A stretch of DNA of 31,072 bases, from assembly GCA_051002015.1 (NCBI GenBank), contig JBPCMS010000062.1:1-31072 (forward strand), written 5' to 3'. Of this stretch, positions 16,128-26,884 are shown one piece after another; position 1 is the stretch's first letter; each line of letters begins with the position of its first letter. This DNA is from JACDBE01 sp051002015 (lineage in GTDB: Bacteria; Actinomycetota; Acidimicrobiia; Spongiisociales; UBA5794). The notes under the pieces are model-generated. The model did no database searches, had not been told where the DNA came from, and worked only from the letters and a program-made list of their open reading frames with translations. The position numbers and the translations under genes were made by a program.

Positions 16128-17216
16128 CTACAGGTTGAACCGGAAGCGAACGACATCGCCCTCTGCGATCACGTAGTCCTTTCCCTCGAGCCGCCACCGC
16201 CCCGCCTCCTTGGCGCCCGCCTCGCCGTTGTTGGCGACGAAGTCCTCGTAGGCGATGACCTCGGCCCGGATGAACCCCTTCTGGAAGTCGGTGTGGATGA
16301 TCCCCGCCGCCTCCGGTGCTCGCACCCCCAGCCGGAAGGTCCACCCCCTCGCCTCCTTCTCGCCGGCGGTGAAGAAGGTGCCCAGCCCGAGCAGATCGTG
16401 TCCGGTGCGGATGAATCGGTGCAGCCCCGGCTCGTTCTCGCCGATCTCGGCCAGGAACTCGGCCTTGTCCGCCTCGTCGAGCTCGGCGATCTCAGCCTCG
16501 AGCGCCCCCGAGATCACCACCACCGGGGCGTGCTCGGCGGCGGCGATGGCGCAAATGGTCTCGACGTGGTCGGCGACTGCCTCCGAGTCGTCCACGTTGG
16601 CCACGTACATCACCGGCTTGGCGGTGAGCAGCCCCAGCTCGTGCACGTGGGGTGCCTCGACCGGCGAGGGCCTCAGGGTGCGCACCGGCCCTCCGTCGCC
16701 GAGGTGGGCGACGATCCGCTCCAGATCGTCGGTGGCGGTGGCGGCTTCCCGGTCACCGGACCGGGCCCGCCTCCGGTGTCGGTCGAGGGCGCGCTCCGCC
16801 GTGGCCAGGTCGGCCAGGGCCAGCTCGGTGTCGATGGTGGCGATGTCGGCGGCGGGGTCGACCGTGCCCCGCACATGGGACACGTCACCGTCTTCGAAGC
16901 ATCGCACCACGTGAACGATGGCCTGGGTTTCCCGGATCAGGGCGAGGAACTGGTTGCCGAGACCCCCGCCCCGGGAGGCGCCCTCGACCAGGCCGGCGAT
17001 GTCGACGAACTCCATGGCGGTGGGGATCACCGCATTGGGCTTGACGATGGCGGCGATGCGGTCCAGCCGGGGGTCGGGTACGGCGGCGACCCCGATGTTG
17101 GGCTCGATGGTGGCGAAGGGGTAGCTGGCGGTGACGGCGCCTGCGGCGGTAAGAGCGTTGAACAGCGTCGACTTACCCACGTTGGGCAGCCCGACGATCC
17201 CACATCTGAACCCCAT
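16128..17216 (-). CDS. ychF: Redox-regulated ATPase YchF (OLA1 family, Obg-like)
   Basis: 362 aa, matching the usual length of about 363. A ribosome-associated NTPase of the Obg-HflX group that prefers ATP. The P-loop is GLPNVGKST (residues 9-17), then NALTAAGAVTASYPFATIEP, switch II DIAGLVEGASRGGGLGNQFL, and the C-terminal TGS-like domain with FFTAGEKEARGWTFR, GIIHTDFQKGFIRAEVI and DVVRFRFNL at the end. The usual N-x-x-E nucleotide motif appears as NVDDSE, so the glutamate position is Asp here. The ATG at 17216 (MGFRCGIVGL) follows GAAAGGACC and was chosen over a start 51 nt upstream. Divergent from the DUF2237 gene, with a 47-bp palindromic repeat between. Confidence 0.96.
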   Translation of the reverse strand: MGFRCGIVGLPNVGKSTLFNALTAAGAVTASYPFATIEPNIGVAAVPDPRLDRIAAIVKPNAVIPTAMEFVDIAGLVEGASRGGGLGNQFLALIRETQAIVHVVRCFEDGDVSHVRGTVDPAADIATIDTELALADLATAERALDRHRRRARSGDREAATATDDLERIVAHLGDGGPVRTLRPSPVEAPHVHELGLLTAKPVMYVANVDDSEAVADHVETICAIAAAEHAPVVVISGALEAEIAELDEADKAEFLAEIGENEPGLHRFIRTGHDLLGLGTFFTAGEKEARGWTFRLGVRAPEAAGIIHTDFQKGFIRAEVIAYEDFVANNGEAGAKEAGRWRLEGKDYVIAEGDVVRFRFNL

Positions 17217-17266
17217 GCCCGGTCCTTTCCGGTGTCGCCCGCCGCCCACCATCTCCCCCTGCCACA

Positions 17267-17315
17267 CAACTTTGAGCGATTGACGCCGCTATTCGATGTC
17301 ACACGCTCAAAGTTG
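17267..17315. repeat. 47-bp palindromic intergenic repeat, copy 1
   Basis: Perfect 12-bp arms CAACTTTGAGCG (17267-17278) and CGCTCAAAGTTG (17304-17315) with a 25-nt centre that can add a TGAC/GTCA inner stem. The core 47 bp (17268-17314) has the same arms and exactly the same centre length as the copy at 23448-23494. The two centres match best in opposite orientation (about 14 of 25 positions, sharing CCGCT). It lies between the divergent starts of ychF and the DUF2237 gene, so it is not a terminator for either. REP-like element or shared operator. Confidence 0.8.
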
Positions 17316-17419
17316 CGTCCCGCGAGGCGGGCGTGAGCCGCCAGGAGCAGTCCGAGGAACAGCCCAAGGTTAGAGCCGCGCCACCGCCCTCGATCGGGGA
17401 CAATGGGGGCGTGCAACAG

Positions 17420-17776
17420 ATGAACGTCCTCGGCGGCCCCCTGCAGGAATGCTCCACCGACCCGGTCACCGGCTTCTACCGCACCGGGTGCTGCGAGAAC
17501 CGTGGCGACGATCCGGGGTTCCATGTCGTGTGCTGCCGGGTGACCGCCGAGTTCCTCGCCTTCTCGGTGAGCCGGGGCAACGACCTGGCCACCCCGATGC
17601 CGCAGTTCGGGTTCCCCGGTCTGGTGCCGGGGGACCGGTGGTGCGTGTGTGCCGCCCGTTGGGCCGAGGCTCTGGAAGCCGGGGCGGCCTGCTCGGTGGT
17701 GCTGGAGGCCACCCATCTGTCTGCGTTGGAGTTCGTCGACCTGGCCGACCTCCAGGCCCACGCCGTCACCGGCTGA
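17420..17776 (+). CDS. DUF2237 family protein
   Basis: 118 aa. The sequence is diagnostic of DUF2237: NVLGGPLQECSTDPVTGFYR, TGCCENRGDDPGFHVVCCRV, TAEFLAFSVSRGNDLATP, FGFPGLVPGDRWCVCAARW and PVVLEATH-like VVLEATHLSALEFV. Five or more cysteines cluster (ECS, GCC, VCC, WCVC), suggesting metal or redox chemistry, but the function of the family is not known to me. The start is ATG at 17420; a GTG at 17411 in the same frame is too close to the GGGGG ribosome-like run, which lies 10 nt from the ATG. It precedes the LigD-type polymerase gene by 40 bp on the same strand. Confidence 0.88.
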   Translation: MNVLGGPLQECSTDPVTGFYRTGCCENRGDDPGFHVVCCRVTAEFLAFSVSRGNDLATPMPQFGFPGLVPGDRWCVCAARWAEALEAGAACSVVLEATHLSALEFVDLADLQAHAVTG

Positions 17777-17816
17777 CGACCATCGGGGCGGCGGCGAGGA
17801 GTTACCCTCAGCGGTG

Positions 17817-18839
17817 ATGGCTGACGACCACGGCGAACCCATCGACGTCGAAGTGGCGGGGCGGGTGGTGACCGTCACCAGCCCCGACAAGGTGATGTTC
17901 CCCGAGCACGGCGACACCAAGGCCGACGTGGTCCGCTACTACGTGGCGGTGGGCGACCCGCTGATGCGGACGGTGGGCGACCGACCGGCGCTGCTGCAGC
18001 GGTTCCCGAACGGCGTCGGCGGCCAGTCGTTCTTCCAGAAGCGGATCCCCGACTCGGCTCCCGACTGGCTGCAGACCACCATCGTGGCGACCCCCAACGG
18101 GACCACCTCGCGGGCGATCGTGATGGCCGACCTGGCCCACGTGCTGTGGGCGGCCAACCAGGCGTGCCTCGGCTTCCACCCATGGCCGTACCGAGCGGCC
18201 AACCCGGACGAGACCGACGAGCTGCGCATCGACCTCGACCCGTCACCTGGGGTCACCTTCGAGATGGTGCGAGAGGCGGCGGCCCTGGTGGGCGACTTCC
18301 TGCTGGAGGAGGGGATCCGCAGCTTCCCCAAGACCACGGGCAACCGCGGGCTCCACCTGTACGTGCGGGTCGAGCCGGGATGGGACTCGTTCGGGGTGCG
18401 CCAGGCGGCGGTGTCGGTGGCTCGGGAGATGGAGCGGCGCCATCCCGAGCTGATCACCGGGGCGTGGTGGAAGGAGGAGCGGGGCACCCGGGTGTTCATC
18501 GACTTCAACCAGAACGCCCCGCACAAGACCGTGTTCGGGGCGTGGTGCGTGCGTGCCCGGGTGGGCGCCCAGGTGTCGACCCCGTTCCGCTGGGACGAGC
18601 TGTCCACCATCGATCCCGACGCGCTCACCCTGCGCAACGTGCCCGGCCGGGTCGAGGCCGACGGCGATCCGTGGTCCGAGATTGACGATCGGCCCGAGTC
18701 GATCGGCCCCCTGGTCGACCGCTACCGGGCCGATCTCGCCGCCGGCATCCCCGATGCGCCGTGGCCGCCGGTGTACCCCAAGATGCCGGACGAGGCGCCC
18801 TGGGGGGCACCGACCCGGGCCCGCAAACCGAGACCGTGA
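17817..18839 (+). CDS. Stand-alone LigD-type polymerase domain (archaeo-eukaryotic primase family)
   Basis: 340 aa, corresponding to the PolDom of LigD alone, without nuclease or ligase domain. In bacteria such enzymes fill or extend ends during non-homologous end joining and base-excision repair, with a preference for ribonucleotides. The N-terminus SPDKVMFPEHGDTKADVVRYY is typical. Metal ligands are D139 and D141 in RIDLDPSPG and D229 in RVFIDFNQN. The nucleotide/primer site KTTGNRGLHLYV and the NAPHKTVFGAWCVRA loop are present. The ATG at 17817 is preceded by GAGGAG at a distance of 15 nt. No Ku or ATP-dependent ligase gene is visible in the window. Comparable to mycobacterial PolD1/PolD2. 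Confidence 0.92.
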   Translation: MADDHGEPIDVEVAGRVVTVTSPDKVMFPEHGDTKADVVRYYVAVGDPLMRTVGDRPALLQRFPNGVGGQSFFQKRIPDSAPDWLQTTIVATPNGTTSRAIVMADLAHVLWAANQACLGFHPWPYRAANPDETDELRIDLDPSPGVTFEMVREAAALVGDFLLEEGIRSFPKTTGNRGLHLYVRVEPGWDSFGVRQAAVSVAREMERRHPELITGAWWKEERGTRVFIDFNQNAPHKTVFGAWCVRARVGAQVSTPFRWDELSTIDPDALTLRNVPGRVEADGDPWSEIDDRPESIGPLVDRYRADLAAGIPDAPWPPVYPKMPDEAPWGAPTRARKPRP

Positions 18840-18857
18840 CACCGTGCCGGCGCCAGT

Positions 18858-20129
18858 TCAGATGACGTCGGGCGGCTCGATCTCCTCGAGATGCTGGCCC
18901 GAGGTCACCACCTCGACCATCGCCTCGACCGCCCGGTCGAGGTCGGCGAAGGTGGTGTACAACGGAGTGATCCCGAATCGGATGGTGTCCGGGGGGCGGA
19001 AGTCGGGAACGACCCCATGCTTGGCGATGAGGGCGAGGTCGATGGCCAGCGCCCGGGGATGGCCCATGGCGACGTGTGAGCCGCGGCGCTCCGGATCCTC
19101 CGGTGAACCGAGGGTGAAGCCGAGCGGGGCCAGGTCGGCTCGCCAGCGCTCGATCAGATAGCCGGTCTGGGCGACCGACTTGGCTCGCATCGCAGCCAGC
19201 CCAGCCTCGGCCACCATGGCGACACCCGGTTCGATGAGGGTCATCGAGACGATCGGGGCGGTCCCGGAGAGGAAGCGCCGGATCCCAGCCGTCGGGGTGT
19301 ACTCGGCGTCGAACCCGAAGGGGGTGATGTGGCCCCACCATCCACCGATCGGGTTGTTGAGCGCGGTCTGCAGATCGGTCCGCACGTACAGGAAGGCGGG
19401 GGAGCCCGGCCCACCGTTGAGGTACTTGTAGGTGCAGCCAACGGCGAGGTCGACGTTGGCGGCGCCGAGGTCGACCGAGACCGCACCCACCGCGTGGCTG
19501 AGGTCCCACAGCACCATGGCGCCGGCGGTGTGGGCGGCCCGGGTCACCCGGTCGAGGTCGTAGAGGAAGCCGCTCCCGTAGGTGACCAGGGAGAGGCTGA
19601 CCAGGGCCACGTCCTCGCCGAGACGGTCGATGATGGCCTCGACCGGCCCGTGGATCCCATCGGGGGATCGCACCACCTCGACCCGGTGCTCCCCGTCGGC
19701 GCGGCGGGCGGCGGCGTCGAGCACGTACCAATCCGAGGGGAAGTTGAGGTCGTCGGTGACGACGACGGGGCGGTCGGGGCGCTGGTCGAGGGCGGTCACC
19801 GCCAGCTTGAAGAGGTTGACCGAGGTGCTGTCGGCGACGGCGACCTCCCCGGGTCGAGCGCCGATGAGCGGGGCGACGGCGTCACCGATCCGCAATGGCG
19901 CCTCCCACCACCCCTCGTTCCACGCCCGGATCAACCGGGCGCCCCACTCGGCGTTGACCACCTCTCCTGCCCGATCGACCGCCGAGGACGGGAGCCGGCC
20001 CAGCGAGTTCCCGTCGAGGTACACCAGATCGGGATCGGGGACGACGAAGCGCTCCCGGAACCGCCGCAGCGGGTCGGCGGCATCGAGCTCAGCGGCGGTC
20101 GGTGACGATGATGCTGGCGGCGTCGGCAC
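18858..20129 (-). CDS. kynU: Kynureninase
   Basis: PLP-dependent cleavage of L-kynurenine (or 3-hydroxykynurenine) to anthranilate (or 3-hydroxyanthranilate) and alanine, in tryptophan breakdown or NAD synthesis. 423 aa, near the usual 410-420. Typical segments: DLVYLDGNSLGRLPSSA, EWGARLIRAWNEGWWE, VADSTSVNLFKLAV, VVTDDLNFPSDWYV, LWDLSHAVGAVSVDL and CTYKYLNGGPGSPAF, whose Lys235 is the PLP lysine. Also IGGWWGHITPFGFDAEY and the C-terminal PDTIRFGITPLYTTF. The start is probably GTG at 20129. The frame is open further upstream, but that part overlaps the divergent Nudix gene and is low-complexity. No tryptophan dioxygenase or formamidase lies nearby. Confidence 0.93.
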   Translation of the reverse strand: MPTPPASSSPTAAELDAADPLRRFRERFVVPDPDLVYLDGNSLGRLPSSAVDRAGEVVNAEWGARLIRAWNEGWWEAPLRIGDAVAPLIGARPGEVAVADSTSVNLFKLAVTALDQRPDRPVVVTDDLNFPSDWYVLDAAARRADGEHRVEVVRSPDGIHGPVEAIIDRLGEDVALVSLSLVTYGSGFLYDLDRVTRAAHTAGAMVLWDLSHAVGAVSVDLGAANVDLAVGCTYKYLNGGPGSPAFLYVRTDLQTALNNPIGGWWGHITPFGFDAEYTPTAGIRRFLSGTAPIVSMTLIEPGVAMVAEAGLAAMRAKSVAQTGYLIERWRADLAPLGFTLGSPEDPERRGSHVAMGHPRALAIDLALIAKHGVVPDFRPPDTIRFGITPLYTTFADLDRAVEAMVEVVTSGQHLEEIEPPDVI

Positions 20130-20304
20130 CGCACCGAGCGTAGCGACGGGGTCTCGCCGTATCCGTCCCCAGGGGATGCCGACCGCATGGCCCGGAGGCC
20201 CTCGACAGGTCGACCGATGCGTGTACGTTGCGTGGGACGGGGCGACCCCGGACGAGGGGATCGGGTTCCCGATAGACCAGCGACGGACCGACCCGGAGGC
20301 GGCG

Positions 20305-20733
20305 ATGGAGTGCAGCATCCACAGGCTGGTCGCCGATGTGGCGTTGCACGCCGGCGACCGCGTCATGCTGGTCAAGTACGAGGACACGTCGAAGTACGAC
20401 GGTCAACCCGGCTGGTTCCTGCCCGACGACCCCCTGGGGCATCTGGAGCACCCGGCGGATGCCGCCGCCCGCATCGTGCGCCAGCAACTGGGGATCGAAC
20501 CGCCTGCGCTCGAACTGGGCGAGATCGAGTCGTTGGGCAACGGGACCTGGCACCTGATCTTCCACTTCACCGGACGGCTCTCCGAGTCGAGCGAGCCCCA
20601 CTTCGGAGCGAACCTCGCCGCCGCTCAGTGGTTCCCGTGTACCGGTCTCCCTGAGGCGTCGGATGTCGCCCACCACGGCTGGCCACTCGAGGTGCTGGAT
20701 CGTCTGGCCCCGACCACGGGCCCATCTGCATAG
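20305..20733 (+). CDS. Nudix-like protein with degenerate Nudix box
   Basis: 142 aa from the ATG at 20305, with GGAGGCGGCG directly upstream. The overall layout is Nudix-like: ADVALHAGDRVMLVKYED at the N-terminus, GWFLPDDPLGHLEHPADAAA then RIVRQQLGIEPP at the box, and WHLIFHFTGRLS followed by AAAQWFPCTGLPE. The canonical box needs G-x5-E-x7-R-E-U-x-E-E-x-G-U. Here the G is Asp, R-E is R-I, and E-E is Q-Q, so the metal-binding glutamates are gone. It is probably not a hydrolase; a ligand-binding or regulatory role is possible. Divergent from kynU and 86 bp before the next gene. Confidence 0.75.
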   Translation: MECSIHRLVADVALHAGDRVMLVKYEDTSKYDGQPGWFLPDDPLGHLEHPADAAARIVRQQLGIEPPALELGEIESLGNGTWHLIFHFTGRLSESSEPHFGANLAAAQWFPCTGLPEASDVAHHGWPLEVLDRLAPTTGPSA

Positions 20734-20819
20734 GTGGCGTCCCCCGCGCAGTTGGCGGTGTGGTTCGAGGTCTCTCCCCCTCGGGCGATGTTCCGTGGCG
20801 GCGACCGTAGGCTCGGGGG

Positions 20820-21803
20820 ATGTCCGAGCCGTCGATGAGCACCCTGATCGAGGCCAGTGATCTGGACGGGTTGGTGGCGCTGATCGGCCGGCTGGTAGCC
20901 GCCGGGGACTGGGAGGGCATCGACGACCTGATACGTCGCTGCGACCAGGCGGTGGAGCGGGGCAAGCAGGTGTGGGGTGCCCGAGAGTACGCCGAGTACC
21001 GCATCGCCCTCGATGCGCCGGAGGAGCGGGCGGCCACCGTCCTCCATGTCGGCGCCGGCCGGTTCGCCCCCGGACCGCTGTGGGAGGTGGCGGCATCCAC
21101 CCACACCTGGGCCGAGCTGGGCCGCCACATCACCCAGTCCGCCATCGCCTTCTCGGTGTCGCAGGAGCGGGCCCTGCGCGGGGAGCGGCTCCCCGACGAT
21201 GCGGTGATCATCATGGGGACTCCCGAGGTGCCGCTTCGCCCAGCGTCCTGGGAGCCTCGGTACCTGGTGGCCACCTACCGGGAGGACGGGGTCGACGTCC
21301 CCGGCCCCGAGCTGGGCGAGCTGGCGTGGGTCGACCTCGGCGACCCGGTCGAACCGGTGGACGACCGGGAGGCGTGCGATGCGCTGCTCGACATTGTGCG
21401 GCCGTGGCTTGACGAGTCGAGCGGCCGGGGGGAGGCGGTGGCGGTCGAGGGAGATGCCCGCAACGCCATCAGGGCACTCGGCCCCCACCGGGTCCGTCTG
21501 GCCCCGATCAGCCCGCAGACCGCCATCCAGCTCATGGCATGGGCCGGCGCCAGCGGCGGGGCCTACGGCAGACGGCGAGGCACCCCGGCGGGACGGGCCG
21601 CCGCCTGGTGGGCGCTGGCCTCGCTGCTCGGGATCGAGGAGGCCTGGCCGGTCGACCCGGACGAGTTGGGGGAGGCGGTGGGCACGTTGCGTTGGTTCGC
21701 CTGGGATCCCGGCGACCAGGTGGGCGGCTGGGCCTACCACCTCGCCGTCGAGGATCCCGACGAAGGCCTTGCCTGGGCGGTCAGCGCCGTCGACGCCATG
21801 TAG
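20820..21803 (+). CDS. Hypothetical protein, unrecognised family
   Basis: 327 aa, with codon use like its neighbours, so it is a real gene. The N-terminal third is helical (LDGLVALIGRLVAAGDWEGI, DDLIRRCDQAVERGKQVWG). The middle contains FAPGPLWEVAASTHTWAELG and a strand-rich segment, PASWEPRYLVATYREDGVDV. The C-terminal part has SPQTAIQLMAWAGASGGAYG and a tryptophan-rich stretch (AAAWWALASLLGIEEAWPVD, TLRWFAWDPGDQVGGWAYHL) that ends AWAVSAVDAM. No signal peptide, clear membrane helix or catalytic motif was seen. The start at 20820 is preceded closely by GGGGG; an ATG at 20835 is also possible. Function unknown. Confidence 0.75.
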   Translation: MSEPSMSTLIEASDLDGLVALIGRLVAAGDWEGIDDLIRRCDQAVERGKQVWGAREYAEYRIALDAPEERAATVLHVGAGRFAPGPLWEVAASTHTWAELGRHITQSAIAFSVSQERALRGERLPDDAVIIMGTPEVPLRPASWEPRYLVATYREDGVDVPGPELGELAWVDLGDPVEPVDDREACDALLDIVRPWLDESSGRGEAVAVEGDARNAIRALGPHRVRLAPISPQTAIQLMAWAGASGGAYGRRRGTPAGRAAAWWALASLLGIEEAWPVDPDELGEAVGTLRWFAWDPGDQVGGWAYHLAVEDPDEGLAWAVSAVDAM

Positions 21804-21850
21804 TCGGCGGCCGCTTGTGACCGTGCCACCTGAGTGCCCGTTCCGCCTGT

Positions 21851-21941
21851 GGGGCCACCCGACCTCGAACTTCAGCGGATTACACATCGTCAGGGGTACG
21901 CAGAACCTTAGGTTCGCCGCTTGGGGGCCACCCGGCCTCGA
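21851..21941. repeat. 18-bp direct repeats flanking a 55-bp insert
   Basis: GGGGCCACCCGACCTCGA (21851-21868) recurs as GGGGCCACCCGGCCTCGA (21924-21941), 17 of 18 bases identical and 73 bp apart. The 55 bp between them contain the second copy of the 44-bp repeat. The layout recalls an insertion with a flanking duplication, but no terminal repeats of an insert were proven. Lies between convergent genes. Confidence 0.6.
21872..21915. repeat. 44-bp intergenic repeat, copy 2
   Basis: TCAGCGGATTAC (21872-21883), a 19-nt centre, then the perfect palindrome GAACCTTAGGTTC (21903-21915). Both blocks and the spacing equal those of the copy at 1023-1066, while the centre has diverged. An AGCGG/CCGCT pair surrounds the element here. 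It sits between the convergent ends of the hypothetical gene and the LLM-oxidoreductase gene, the same context as copy 1. Confidence 0.7.
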
Positions 21942-21953
21942 GGCGAACGCCGC

Positions 21954-22973
21954 TCAGAGGTGGGGCGCAACCTCGGCGGCGAGACGCTCCATCAGCTCGA
22001 TCTGGCGGTGGTCGGGCAGAGCCGGGAGGTGGGAGCGGGCCACGAAGTCGACGGGCACGCCGGCCTGCTCGCGGATCTCGCCCAGCCGTGCCACGATTCG
22101 CTCGGCGGTGTCGATCATCGCCGAGCGGGTGCGCAGCTTCTCCTCGACATCTCCCGGGATCGGCGGCGGAGCCGGTGGCGGGCCCGACCTCGTCGCCGAG
22201 GCCTCCATGTCGGAGTACTTCCAGGTCATCGCCCACAGCGCCTCACGAGCTTCGTCCCAGCCACTCGCCGGGTCGTCGCACGGGTACAGCACCGAGTAGT
22301 GGATCCAGCGGAACCCGGCGGGGTCGCGACCCATCCGCTCCATCTCGTCCCGCCCCCAGCGCACCTGCTCGATGAACTTGTGGGGCGGGGCGTTGGAGAG
22401 CAAACCGTCGGCGAGCCGGGCCGCCCGGCGCACCGCAGGCTCCGCCCCGCCACCGATGACGATCGGGACGGGTCGGTGCGGGGTGGGCCGGACGGCGAGC
22501 TCGGGGAAGTCGTAGACCCGACCGGAGTGCCGGAACGGCTCGCCCGACCATGCCCTGGGGAGCAGCCCGAGGATCTCGTCCATCGCCTTGCCTCGCCGCC
22601 GCTGCTCCACCCCGAGGGCGGCGTACTCCACCCCGCTCCACCCCAGACCGAGGCCGAGGGTGAGCCTGCCGCCGCTGATGAGCTGCACGGTGGCGGCGTC
22701 CTCGGCGAGACGTAGCGGATGCTGCATCGGGGCGAGCAGCACCCCGGTGCCGATCCCGATGGTGCTGGTGCGGGCCGCCATGGCGGCGCTGGTCACCAGC
22801 AGCGACGGCATGTACCCGTCGTCGACGAAGTGATGCTCGGTGGTCCACACCGAGGAGAACCCGAGCCGCTCGGCGAGCACGGTGTGGTCGAGGAGCCGGG
22901 CGTAGGCCTCGCTCCAGTCGGGCGGGTCGCCGGGGCGGAGCTGGGCCGAGAGCAGCCCGAAGCCGAGGCTCAT
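21954..22973 (-). CDS. LLM-class (luciferase-like) F420/FMN-dependent oxidoreductase
   Basis: 339 aa, TIM-barrel flavin oxidoreductase of the bacterial luciferase superfamily. Typical segments: FGLLSAQLRPGD at the N-terminus, HTVLAERLGFSSVWTTEHHF, TSAAMAARTSTIGIGTGVLL, HPLRLAEDAATVQLISGGRL, LGLGLGWSGVEYAALGV and RPTPHRPVPIVIGGGAEPAV. The W-T-T-E-H-H-F motif and G-L-G-W pattern are common in actinobacterial members that use F420, but F420 versus FMN cannot be settled. The gene follows the double-ACT gene by 12 bp on the same strand, so the two are probably co-transcribed. The substrate is unknown. Confidence 0.9.
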   Translation of the reverse strand: MSLGFGLLSAQLRPGDPPDWSEAYARLLDHTVLAERLGFSSVWTTEHHFVDDGYMPSLLVTSAAMAARTSTIGIGTGVLLAPMQHPLRLAEDAATVQLISGGRLTLGLGLGWSGVEYAALGVEQRRRGKAMDEILGLLPRAWSGEPFRHSGRVYDFPELAVRPTPHRPVPIVIGGGAEPAVRRAARLADGLLSNAPPHKFIEQVRWGRDEMERMGRDPAGFRWIHYSVLYPCDDPASGWDEAREALWAMTWKYSDMEASATRSGPPPAPPPIPGDVEEKLRTRSAMIDTAERIVARLGEIREQAGVPVDFVARSHLPALPDHRQIELMERLAAEVAPHL

Positions 22974-22985
22974 CGGTCGACGCGC

Positions 22986-23366
22986 TCAGACGGCCAGGTG
23001 CTCGCGCGCCATGTCCGGGTCATTGACCGCGATGGCGAAGTGCTGGGTCTCGTGGTTCGAATGGAGAAGGTACATGGCGTCGATGTTGATCCCGGTGTCG
23101 GCGAGCGAGGCGGTCAGGTCGGCAAGAGCCCCGGGTCGCCTGGGGACGATGGTGTCGAGGACCCGGCGTTCCTCCCAGTGCACCCCGGCCTCGCTGAGTA
23201 CCCGGCGGGTGGCGGTGTCGTCGTCCGCCACCATCCGGACCACACCGAGCTCACCGTTGGCGAAGGCGGCCAGTGCCTCGATGTGGACCCCGGCGTCTGC
23301 GAGCCTTCGGGCCAGCGTGGCGAGCTGGCCTGGGCGGTTCGCCAGATGGACCGTGAACTCGGTCAT
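22986..23366 (-). CDS. Tandem ACT-domain protein
   Basis: 126 aa with two ACT repeats and no catalytic domain. The first (about 1-65) reads TEFTVHLANRPGQLATLARR then LADAGVHIEALAAFANG; the second (about 70-126) reads VPRRPGALADLTASLADTGI then NIDAMYLLHSNHETQHFAIA. Each has the N-x-P-G-x-L pattern (NRPGQL, RRPGAL) that binds amino acids or other small molecules at ACT interfaces. Such free-standing ACT proteins usually sense a ligand and act on a partner protein. It is the first gene of a two-gene unit with the LLM-class oxidoreductase. It is divergent from dnaE2, with a palindromic repeat between. Confidence 0.88.
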   Translation of the reverse strand: MTEFTVHLANRPGQLATLARRLADAGVHIEALAAFANGELGVVRMVADDDTATRRVLSEAGVHWEERRVLDTIVPRRPGALADLTASLADTGINIDAMYLLHSNHETQHFAIAVNDPDMAREHLAV

Positions 23367-23447
23367 GGCCGAAGCTTACGACTTCGGAGATGCACCATGT
23401 CGGGCGTGCCGGTGCTCACGGTAAGGCGAGGTGGAGCGCGGCTTGCC

Positions 23448-23494
23448 AACTTTGAGCGCGTCACACCACCGAGCGGGGTTAGGCGCTCAAAGTT
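23448..23494. repeat. 47-bp palindromic intergenic repeat, copy 2
   Basis: Perfect 12-bp arms AACTTTGAGCGC (23448-23459) and GCGCTCAAAGTT (23483-23494). Counting the 11-bp arms shared with copy 1 the centre is exactly 25 nt in both. The centre matches copy 1 best when reversed. It lies between the divergent genes for the ACT protein (minus) and dnaE2 (plus), 22 bp before the SOS box. Same divergent-promoter setting as copy 1. Confidence 0.8.
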
Positions 23495-23516
23495 CGCTTG
23501 GGGAGGAGGTATCGGG

Positions 23517-23532
23517 TCGAACGTGTGTTCGA
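23517..23532 (+). promoter_or_regulatory. LexA-binding SOS box
   Basis: TCGAACGTGTGTTCGA is a perfect match to the actinobacterial SOS box TCGAAC-N4-GTTCGA (established for mycobacterial LexA). It stands just upstream of the -10 box of dnaE2, so LexA would block RNA polymerase directly and DNA damage would relieve it. Confidence 0.92.
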
Positions 23533-23538
23533 TAGAAT
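23533..23538 (+). promoter_or_regulatory. -10 box of dnaE2, probably leaderless
   Basis: TAGAAT directly follows the SOS box. Seven bases (GAGGTTG) separate it from the ATG at 23546, so transcription would begin at or next to that ATG. The -35 region (about 23510-23515) is poor, as is common in actinobacteria. This also argues that the ATG at 23537, which overlaps the -10 box, is not the start. Confidence 0.65.
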
Positions 23539-23545
23539 GAGGTTG

Positions 23546-26866
<3,321 letters not shown>

Positions 26867-26884
26867 CACCGCGGCTCGCGCTCA

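Noticed and set aside
18858..20387. Longer kynureninase starting at 20387
   Set aside because: The extra 86 residues are low-complexity, overlap the divergent Nudix gene and its ribosome site, and exceed the usual enzyme length.
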